Shown here: positions 1 to 10,200 of the stretch, piece by piece
Layout: each line of letters opens with the position of its first letter
How positions within the stretch are numbered: the stretch's first letter is position 1
From: Fistularia commersonii
Taxonomy: Eukaryota > Chordata > Actinopteri > Syngnathiformes > Fistulariidae
Length of the DNA stretch: 64,000 nt
Assembly (NCBI GenBank): GCA_037954325.1
Contig: JBBMNZ010000003.1
Span: 24,184,392 to 24,248,391, forward strand
Direction of reading: 5' to 3'
Notes under the pieces: model-generated
The model's database searches: none
Told to the model about the DNA's origin: nothing
Seen by the model: the letters and a program-made list of their open reading frames with translations, nothing else
Translations under genes and position numbers: made by a program

Positions 1-222
1 TTTATTTTCAAAACGCTCACACCTTTAACACGCCGCTTACATTTTCATTTCTGCTGTTTTTTTTTTTTCATTTGACATTGTTAGCGGCAAAAGAGGTGAA
101 ATTAAAGGACTTTATTTTGAAAACACTCACACCTTTAACATGCCGCTTAGATTTTCATTTCTGCTGTTTTTTTTTTTAAATTTGACACTATTGTTAGTGG
201 TGAAGGAGGTGAAATAAAACAG
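1..222. repeat. 110-bp tandem duplication in the cyp27 intron
   Basis: Two head-to-tail copies of a unit of about 110 bp start at 1 and 111. Each begins TTTATTTT(C/G)AAAAC(G/A)CTCAC and continues through ACCTTTAACA(C/T)GCCGCTTA, a T-run and a GAGGTGAAAT end. The copies differ by scattered substitutions and T-run length. The array ends just before the acceptor of the first visible P450 exon, so it lies in the preceding intron; how far it extends upstream is unknown. Confidence 0.85.
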
Positions 223-249
223 CAGATTAAACGGCCTTTTCTTTGGTAG

Positions 250-1720
250 ATGGAGCACAGGAAGAAGTACGGGAAAATTTTCAAGTCCCGTTTCGGGCCC
301 CAGCTGGTGGTCTCGGTGGCCGACCGGGACCTGGTGGCCCAGGTGCTGCGGGCCGAAGGCGTGGCCCCGCAGAGAGCCAACATGGAGTCGTGGAAGGAGT
401 ACAGGGACATGAGGGGTCGATCCACCGGCCTCATTTCGGCGTGAGTGCCCGTCGGCCTTACCGGGTAACGTCGGGGTGGTGCCGAAAAGGTCATCTCCTC
501 TCCTGTTCCTTCACCAGGGAGGGAGAACATTGGCTGAACATGAGGAGCGTCCTCCGGCAGCTCATCATGCGGCCGCGGGACGTGGCGGTGTTCTCCGACG
601 ACGTCAACAAGGTGGTGGACGACCTGATCAGGAGAGTCGGCGAGCTGCGCGGGGAGGTTGACGGGACGACCGTCCTCAACGTGAACGACCTCTTTTTCAA
701 GTACGCCATGGAAGGTCGGTAGAGATCCGAGAAGAACCGTTGCCGGAACGGGAGTTTTATTCGGGGGAAAGCGATTGCGAAGTCCTCCCCTGTCTTTTGC
801 GTCCTAAGGTATGGCCGCCATTCTGTACGAGTGCCGTCTGGGCTGCCTGGAGAACCAGATTCCACAGGAGACTCAGGACTACATCAGCGCTCTGCACCTC
901 ATGTTCAGCTCCTTCAAGACCACCATGTACGCCGGCGCCATCCCCAAGTGGCTGCGACCCATTATTCCCAAACCGTGGGAGGACTTCTGCTACTCCTGGG
1001 ACGGCCTCTTCAAATTCAGTAGGGGACCAAACAAACAGTTTTCCAAAATTCTTATTTATTCATTTTTTTCCAGGTAGGCTGTTTCTGATGAAATGAAAGT
1101 AATAGAATTTGAAAAAAAAATGCAAATTATCAGTTTTGTGCTGCACTTTAAAAAAAAAGTCAACTTTGCAAGCAGCTGATAACAAAAAAACGATCATGCA
1201 AATACGCTTGCGGTCCAGGAAGGGCCTGCCCGCCGTGGAATGTCCGTTTTGGATTTAAAGTAAGAATGCAATACCGTAAAGAGAGGCTCAAATTCTGGTT
1301 GTTTTTCGGTAGACATGTATTCTTACATCACGAGAAAGGAATGTCTTATTTGCTTATAAATCCCCTCTTCTATACCATGGGATTCTGAGAGTTTGTTACA
1401 TAACTTGTTCTCTCCTTTCTTTCCCGTCTTTCACTTCACTCTGTTGACTCGGCTTCCCGCCTTGCGCCCCCCCTCTTCCCTTCCCTTCCCTTCCCTTCCC
1501 TTCCCTTCCCTCGCCCCTCCATTCATCCCACCTTCTCCTGTGTCCGTCCGATCCCAGGCATTATTCACATTGATAAGCGTCTCGGCGAGATCAAGGCGCA
1601 GCTCCAGCGCGGCGAGGAGGTGAAGGGGGGATTGCTCACACACATGCTCATCGCCAAGGAGATGAGCATGGAGGAGATCTACGCCAATGCAACAGAGATG
1701 TTACTGGCTGGAGTTGACAC

Positions 1721-1758
<38 letters not shown>

Positions 1759-2268
1759 TCACAGAAGTGTTGAAGCGTGCATGTAAAGAGGGGGTTTGTG
1801 CAGCAGGGGTGCACCGAATGTGGATTTTTAGAAGGAGGCGGAGGGGTCCGGACTTGCACGTGTGTGTTCGTGTGTGTGTGTGTCTTGAATCAGTGTTAAG
1901 TTTCAAGTGCTGGGTTTCTGGCGCCACATCAGTGCCTGTGTAGCTGTGCCAGCGTCAGGTCAGGGCGGTGAATTGTGGGGTTACACAGTATCCCATTGAT
2001 GAGCTTGTTCTCACTCAGATTTAGTTTCTTGTGATTTGTCTGTCTGTTTAGATCTACACAGGGGGCCTTTTGTCTGCTTCTCCCCCCTCTGGACATCTGT
2101 GTTGTGTGTTTCCACATTAGACCATCGCTGCGAGTTATAACTGTAAGAAATGGCTTTTAAAAAGGGGAAAAAAAAAAAAAGTTCTTGTTGCAGTAGCTGC
2201 TTTTTTTAAAAATTTGATCCTGTTTTTATGTGCAAAATAACACACAAGCAGGAACCGCGGTGGCTAGA

Positions 2269-2299
<31 letters not shown>

Positions 2300-4881
2300 G
2301 TGGGTCTCGTTCTTTAACTAAATGCTTGGCTGGAAGTTTGATTTATCTGAGAAAATCATGAAAAGTACAAAAGAAATTCTGGTTTGTCTCTATTTGGATA
2401 AAGCTTCTCAGAGGTGTGTGTGTGTGTGTGTGAGAATTTGCATCAAAGCGAATACTGGGAGTGTGTGTGTGTGTGTGTGTGCTAGCACAGTCACTGCTTA
2501 ATTTGTTTGGGGTCCTGTCGGATTAATCAGAAATATGGGTGCAAAGTGTTTTGTGCTTAGCTGGGGGCCGCAGGATGAAAGGGTGTGTGTGTTGTTTCTT
2601 TTTTTTTTTTTTACTTGTTTCAACGGACATGTGCTGGTAGGGGGTGGACTTAAGTGATCCTGTGGTGCATTTGCCTTTACTCGGCACACACAAGGGCTGT
2701 CAAGACATGTTAGCCACAGGCAGAGTTATAGCATCGGCCGGCCAGAGGTGAGACAAGAGGGGGGGTCGGACCCAATTTTCTTGATGGAGGGATACTGTGA
2801 GCAAACGAAGAGGGAGTTGGTGTCGTGGAAGGGAAAATATAGAAAAATCACCCGTAAAAAAAGCTGTCAAATGAGGCAAAGATGCGAGGCTGTGAGAGCG
2901 GCGTTCGTCATAGGATTCGTCGTTGGCTTCGGCTAAACGGGGGAGAAGGCGGGCTGCAGAGTGACGTAGATGCAAACGACCAGCCTCGCTAAGGCACGGG
3001 TTGTCTTCCTCTCGCCTGACCGTGACCTTGGACTGACCTCTGCGGACTTTGGTGTGAGATTTATGCAAAAACCTTGCTCACATCCCTTTGTGATAAAGCA
3101 CATGCAAATGTAGCGCGGTCCTGATCGCCCATAGTCAGCGGAAAGAATAGAATTTGAATACAGGAGAGATTGCACGCACTTTTTTTTTCCCGTTAACGGC
3201 GACTTTGTGTGAGTGACTGTACTTTCACAGCGAGCCTGAATAAACGCTCGGCGTTCTTGTCGCAATAATTAAACAGGGAAGTTGTAATGACAGGATGGGG
3301 GGGGGGGTGCGCCAGATGAAGACATGGAAAATGTGAGATGCGTGGGAGGCGGATACACGTTGTGTTATTCGAAAAAAAAACAAAAAACGAGACGTTGAAG
3401 ATAGCCTCGACGTGTGACATAACCGATCGGGATCGAGATTACTTTCTTATTAAATTTCGCACGCACACGTGACAGTTGGGGTCTAATGTGAGACATTTCG
3501 TGGTGGAGCCTCACCAGAGTTAATGAGGAGAGTAGATGTTGTAGGGAGTGAGTGCAGCTGGTGGACGGGACTCGTTTGCACAGCATGTGGAAATGGTCCC
3601 CTCTGACCCCCCCAACCCCCTCCGACTGGTCCGGAGCACTTATGCAACATTATAGAAACCTCATTTGCCAAGATGTTGGTAGAACATGGTGCTAAATATG
3701 GAAAGGAGGAAAAGAAGTCTGTCGGGCTTAAATGCAACCGTGTTTTTTTTTTTTTTCTTTAAATCTGTCCTTATAGACATCTTTCACGTTGTCCTGGGCC
3801 AGCTACCTGTTAGCGCGTTACCCTGAAGTACAGCAGCAGATCTATCTGGAGGTGATGAGGACTCTGGGACCGAGGACGGCGGCCACAGCTGACGACGTCC
3901 CTCATCTACCTCTCATCAGAGGCCTGGTCAAGGAGACCCTCAGGTGCAGAACGCATTGAAAACAAATGAAAGCTCGGCTCCGATGTTAGAACAGCATGAA
4001 AGTTTGTCACAGACTGAATGTATAGTGCTGTTTTAATAATGGTCTTTGTGTGCTCCTCCCTGAGAGCAGGCTTTTTCCAGTACTCCCAGGCAACGGACGG
4101 ATTACCCAGGATGACTTGGTGGTGGGCGGATACTTCATCCCCAAAGGGGTAATACTGATACGGGTATAATAGATGTGCATGTGCTGAAGAAAAGGCATGA
4201 TCGTAAGAGTCGGCCAAAAACATTACGGCAGAGTCAGATGTAACTCGATCCCGGATTACTCACGCATGTTTCTTGTAGCGGCACATGTGCAACAGTCCAG
4301 CTGTTTTCATTAAACAACTGTGATTTATTTTTTTCTTTTCTTTTTTTTTTGCTTGTCTTTAACTTTGTTAGACTCAGTTGGCTCTGTGTCACTACACCAC
4401 ATCCCTGGATGAGGAAAACTTTGCTGACGCCACAGACTTCCGACCAGATCGCTGGATACGGAAAGATTCCACAGACCGCGTCGACAACTTTGGCTCCATT
4501 CCCTTTGGCTACGGCATCAGAAGCTGCATTGGCAGGAGAGTAGCGGAATTGGAGATGCATCTCGTGCTAACAAGGGTAAGAAATCCATTGACATTTTGCG
4601 GTATTAGTACATAATCACTCTACATCAGTGTCACCAGAGTAAAGCTCTGATTAATTATTTTGCCACCTCATTTGAATAATTTCCAAACCACAAACTACAC
4701 GTGGAAAGCCCTTCCAAATGATTCCAGCGGAAAGCATCATAGGTGTGATCTCCGTGTTAAAAATCATCCTACGTCTTCTTCCTCATTGGAAAAATCTGGA
4801 ATTTACAAAGATGCAATTACCTTTAACTTGCCAAGTTTAAATGACAGAGGTTTCCTACTTTACCAGATAAATCTTTTCTGT

Positions 4882-4915
<34 letters not shown>

Positions 4916-5417
4916 CCAAAGGGCTTCAAGTTTCCACATCGTGCCTGTGCCTGCTGAAACATTGGCTCGTTCAAAGTATTTGCGGTGCAAAAAAAAAACA
5001 CACCCACAAACACAGGGAAATGTTAAACTTGTGTGAGCGATTGTGAAATTATTCTCCCCATGGTCGTGCCACCCACGCATGGCTCTACATTAAACTGACA
5101 CGAGTATGTTGATCAGAGGGGGTCTTTAATTTGCCGCTTGTTAGGTATAACAGTTAACCATATTTGATAGATTTTTATTTACAACCCCGTGGCTTTTACA
5201 CTGCCTGGCTTGTTTTCAACGTTCACATAACTAAGGCCGGGGAGATGTTTTTATCGGCGAATGATGAGAAATTATTGTGTCTTGGCTCCCCGTGCAGCTC
5301 GTCCAGAAGTTCCACATTCGCATGTCTCCTCTCACCGCCGACGTAAAAGCCAAAACCCACGGCCTGCTCTGCCCCGCCGGCCCCATCCACTTGCAGTTCA
5401 TCGACAGAGAAAATTAA
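250..5417 (+). CDS. cyp27c1: CYP27-family mitochondrial cytochrome P450, probably CYP27C1 (5' end missing)
   Basis: Eight exons are visible: 250-440, 518-714, 809-1018, 1558-1721, 3777-3943, 4070-4148, 4372-4575 and 5298-5417. They join in one frame to 443 residues plus TAA. All junctions are GT-AG. P450 hallmarks are the I-helix AGVDTTS across 1704-1785, the K-helix KETLR at 3929 onward, FRPDRW near 4440, and the heme loop FGYGIRSCIG with its cysteine codon at 4525-4527. CYP27 proteins are about 530 residues, so exon 1 (mitochondrial leader and first 80-90 residues) is off the left edge; the ATG at 250 is only an internal Met. CYP27 enzymes are inner-membrane mitochondrial hydroxylases that take electrons from adrenodoxin; CYP27C1 is known to desaturate retinol to vitamin A2. 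The subfamily call rests on recalled similarity of the C-terminus (AKTHGLLCPAGPIHLQF) and on linkage to rbm26; cyp27a is the alternative. Confidence 0.8.
1722..3776 (+). other. long cyp27 intron with several TG/CA microsatellites
   Basis: This 2-kb intron starts directly inside a (GT)18 run at 1722-1757, so the splice donor is the first GT of the microsatellite. Further CA/TG runs lie near 2269-2293, 2415-2432 and 2461-2481. A poly-G run is near 3298 and a T-run at 3742-3756 precedes the acceptor. No other coding or mobile sequence was recognised. Confidence 0.6.
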
Positions 5418-6510
5418 ACACCAGCTCCTCTCCGTAAAGTCTACTGTACTGTAAAAATGTAATCTCATTCATTTATGATTAGTTTTTTTTTTTAATATAC
5501 TGGTTTCAAACACTTTCAACTGTTAAAGTGTCGATACTAAGCTGAGCCTGAGGTTTTACTCAGGCAAAAATGTGCAGGACAAACATGTAAGTTGGGATGC
5601 GAGAGGAAAGTCAAAAGCTGTTCAGAAATCTGTATTATTATTCGTTCGTCCATAAAACCTTTGCAGTTTTTTTTTTGTTTTTTTTTAGGACCGTGACTAC
5701 TGCCATTCATTCAATTTTAAATAGCGAGGGGACCGTTAGCTATGAGCAACAAAATTGTATTTTAGAATTTTATGCACACATATCACTTCAACTGTTTCCT
5801 CCCTGAGTGTAAGAAAGCATTTTGCAAGAGGAACTGTGAATGTATTGGAAATGAGCTGTTTTTAGAAGTATGTATGTGTGTATTTATGCCATGAGCTTTA
5901 TTTGATGACTGCCTTGTCTGCTCAGCAAACCAAATTTTATTTTTTACTGTGTTCTTCTTCTACTCCCCAAATAAGTTTTCATTTAGACTGAAAGACTTGA
6001 TGATTTTTTTTAACCCATGTACCGTGTATCAATGATGTATTAAACATTTCGATTGATGGGAATATAATTGTAAAATAATCCCCAAGAACGTGTTTTAAAA
6101 CTGTAAAATGGTTTGAATATTGGTAGGATGCCAAAGTACAGCAGGCTTTTTTTCATAATAAGTAATGGGATCATCTTCTGTTTTTAGATCTAATAAATAA
6201 GCCTTTATAAAGTAAATTAATAATTGTGTAATATGTTTCATCTCATTATATTTGCATTTTCCCCCACAGTTGTGATCCATGCATTTTGTAAAAGTACACG
6301 TGCTTTGAAAGGCAGATTATTGCGATTATCTTGGAGAGATAATGTATGTTGCAGAACTGTGTGTTGAAAGGGGAGACGAGGTGTTGAGCGATGAAAGTGT
6401 CAGTTAAGAATGGAAACGTTTTTGTATTTGTTTATGTTCCTGCCCTCCCACCCCCTTTTACTGTAGTTCCAGGAAAGCTGAGAAGCAATAAAAATAATCC
6501 TTTTAAGATG
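5418..6510 (+). other. 3' UTR of the cyp27 gene
   Basis: AT-rich noncoding sequence follows the TAA at 5415-5417, with no competing exon. An ATTAAA lies near 6039, and a better AATAAA at 6487-6492 is taken as the likely polyadenylation signal. The true cleavage site is not determined. Confidence 0.5.
6487..6492 (+). terminator. candidate polyadenylation signal AATAAA of the cyp27 gene
   Basis: AATAAA lies within AGCAATAAAAATAATCC, about 1.07 kb after the stop codon and before the rise in CpG content that marks the next promoter. ATTAAA near 6039 is an alternative proximal signal. Confidence 0.45.
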
Positions 6511-6699
6511 GCATTTGTTGTTGTTTTTTTCACATTTATCATCTGGTACTACAAATCAGTCATACCTTCATTTACTTAGTATGTCATTGACCAAATTCAA
6601 TATAAACGGGGGTATGAGTATATAATGCTATGCATTATGTAACTTGAGCCATTTGACAAACCATAGATTTTTTTTTTAATACTTTTTATGTATATTTTA

Positions 6700-7222
6700 A
6701 TTGAGGAACACACATCGACATTGACCACTATCCACTGTTTACAATAGAAGACTGGCCAGACAGAAAGCCAACGCCATCCATGCCTCGCGATATTTCGCTA
6801 ACGAGAACATGAGCGGAAGTAAATAGTCGGGACTGGCATGTTAGCTATTGAGGGGCAGGAATAAATTGGCAAGCGTAGTGTTGGTTTGTTCGAATTTCAA
6901 CGGTCAAATCCTATTTAAAATCAGCGTAATTAGTTTATTAAACGTTGGGGAAGTATATGCATCCGGAGCGGTTTAGTAACAAGTATATTACGAAAGTCGT
7001 GTTGCACGTTCGGGGCCTGGAAAGACGTATGCTAACCTAGCTAGCATCACGACGGCTAAGTTCAGCTAACGGCGCCTTTAGCATCCCATCGTTGCCCGAA
7101 CGACCACCAAAGTGGCCGGCTTCCGCCGCTAATGTCGGTTTTTAATTTTGAAGGATAAGTCAAGTGCGTCCGCCTAGCCTCAGCTCTGGCCGTGGTGGAA
7201 GGGAATCTCGGCTGGATCTAAA
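6700..7222 (+). promoter_or_regulatory. rbm26 promoter and 5' UTR region
   Basis: About 0.5 kb between the AT-rich tail of the upstream gene and the rbm26 ATG. CpGs become frequent from about 6780 (a TCGCGA element near 6786, then clustered CG dinucleotides around 6960-7150). No TATA box stands out, as is usual for a broadly expressed gene. The transcription start was not located. Confidence 0.45.
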
Positions 7223-10200
7223 ATGATCATTGAAAACCTCGATGCCTTGAAAACATGGCTGTCTGAAACGCTCGAGCCCATGTAAGTAATTAGAGCGTCA
7301 CAGCTGCTCTAATCAGACTTAGCTAGCCGTTGCTGTAAGTTGAAACCAGGCTAGCATCGGGACGATTTTAGGCTTTAGTGTCATATTTCCACAATTCTAA
7401 CCATTCCTAAAAGCTTATTCACCGTCACAGTTCGAATTTAGGTCCTCCGTTGAATGATTTCGTTAAGCGGTAACACGCAGTTAAGACGTTCACATACTCG
7501 TCAACCTGCTACTGACATCAGATCGTTTGGTCAACACGACGTCCCGTAAAAGAATATGATAAATTGCAATACGAGGAGTTTTTCTTCTAATAGTTTGCTT
7601 TTCTGCACAATTTCAGCTGTGAGGCAGATCCCGCTGCCCTCGCCAAGTATGTCGTTGCTCTGGTGAAGAAAGACAAGAGTGAGAAGGAACTCAAGGCTTT
7701 GTGTATAGACCAATTGGATGTATTTCTTCAGAAAGGTATCGACTTCTGCAGCGCTTTACTTTGCAAATCTCATTTCTGCACATATCTTCTTGCTAAATGT
7801 GACTTGGCCCTTTTGGTGATCTTCCAGAGACCCAGCAGTTTGTGGACAAGCTATTCGAGGCTGTCAACAACAAAAGCTACCTCCCGCAGCCAGAGCAACC
7901 ATCCATTCTGGTCAAACTTGATAAAGATGAGCCGAAGAAAGAGGAGGTAATGTGTTAATAATGGCATTAGTATTTTGCAAGAAAGTTGTTTATCACATTT
8001 TCCAAATGGTGCTCCATTATATCAACATCATGTACAGGGGGAATTAGAATGACAAGTAAATGCAAAACCGCCAAAAAGAGAATTTCTACATCAAAAGTGC
8101 TCATTTATGCTTCAAACACATGGGAATCTCTGAGTGTCCGATAGACAGTGTCCTTACAAAGATGGCCGTGTAACACAAGCTTACTCCCATGCTGTCATAT
8201 ATTTAGGAGATCAGTGACTAATGCAAGATAAAAACATTAACTGGTACGCTGCGGCATTCCAGGGAGTTGATTTTGTGAAAAGTCATGTTTGTTTAACATG
8301 AGATGGGTTTGCAGTTCATAGGAAGGGGTTGGGTAATGTAAACTGTGTCTGTTACCGTACTTCGCTAGCCTGACTTTTTCTCTGTCGCTGTCCTCTCTCA
8401 CAGAGCCACGTACACTGACTCAAATGCAAATTTCATTTTATTCCCAGTGACACACCTGTCATTCTTATGAACAATTAATGCATTATTTACTGCATAGTCC
8501 CCCCCCCCCGCCAAAAAAATAAAATAAAACAGGCACAACACAAGTTCAAGAATACATCTTTTCTCACTGAATGTAAAATGGGGTAATGGTGTTCCTACCT
8601 TTTCTTTTCCTGCTGCCATGTTTAAATTGTGATATTTTGAATGTGTCTTTATACCATTCCCCGCTCTACAACAACCGATAGTGAACTTTCATGGAAATGA
8701 CTTAACCACCTCAGATCATCTGTTGTGCAACTTCTTCTTCTTCTTCTTCTTTCGGCTTTTCCCGTTAGGGGTCGCCACAGCGAGTCAACTTTCTCCATCT
8801 AACCCTATTCTCTGTATCTTCCTCTCTCACACCAGCTACTTTCATATCCTCTCTCACTACGTCCATAAATCTTCTCTTTGGTCTTCCTCGAGACCTCTTG
8901 CCTGGCAGCTCCAATTCCAGCATCCGTCTACCAATATATTCACTATCTCTTCTCTGTACATGACCGAACCATCTCAGTCTGGCTTCTCTGACCTTCTCTC
9001 CAAAACATCGAACATGTGCCGTCCCTCTGATAGATTCATTCCTGATCCTATCCATCCTGGTCACTCCCAAAGAGAACCTCAACATCTTCATCTCTGCAAC
9101 CTCTAGTTCTGCCTGCTGTCTTTTGGTCATTGTAACAGTTTCTAGTCCATACATCATCGCTGGTCTCACCACTGTCTTGTACACCTTTCCTTTTATTCTG
9201 GCCGATAGTCTTCTATCACATAGTACCCCTGACACTTTTCTCCACCCATTCCAACCTGCTTGGACCCGTCTCTTCACCTCTTTTCCGCACTCTCCGTTGC
9301 TCTGGACTGTTGACCCTAAGTACCTGAAATCCTCCAGCTTCTTGATCTCCATTCCCTGTAGCCTCACCGCTCCACCCGAGTTCCTCTCATTCACACACAT
9401 ATATTCTGTCTTGCTGCGACTAACTTTCATTCCTCTCCTTTCCAGAGCATACCTCCACCTCTCTAGATTTTCCTCTACCTGTTGTCTGCTCTCACTACAG
9501 ATCACAATGTCATCCGCAAACATCATGGTCCATGGGGATTCCTGTCTAACTTCATCTGTCAGCCTATCCATCACCATTGCAAACAAGAAGGGGCTCAGTG
9601 CTGATCCCTGATGGAGTCCCACCTCCACCTTGAACTTCTCTGTTACCCCTACAGCACACCGTACCAGTGTCTCACAGCTAGCATACATGTCCTGCACCAG
9701 TCCAACATACTTCTCTGCCACTCCAGACTTCCTCATACAATACCAGAGCTCCTCTCTTGGCACCCTGTCATATGCTTTTTCTAGGTCTACAAAAACGCAG
9801 TGCAACTCCCTCTGGCCTTCTCTGTACTTTTCTATTAGCATTCTCAACGCAAATACTGCATCTGTAGTACTCTTCCTAGGCATGAAGCCATACTGCTGTT
9901 CACAAATGCTGACTTCTGCTCTCAGTCTAGTTTCCACTACTCTTTCCCATAACTTCATTGTATGGCTCATCAACTTTATCCCTCTGTAGTTGCCACAATT
10001 CTGCACATCCCCTTTATTCTTAAAAATAGGCACCATCACACTTTGTCTCCATTCTTCAGGCATCTTCTCACTCTCTAAGATCCTGTTGAATAATCTAGTC
10101 AGAAAATCTACCGCTGCCTCTCCTAGACACTTCCACACCTCCACAGGTATATCATCAGGACCAACTGCTTTTCCACTCTTCATCCTCTTCAATGCCTTCC

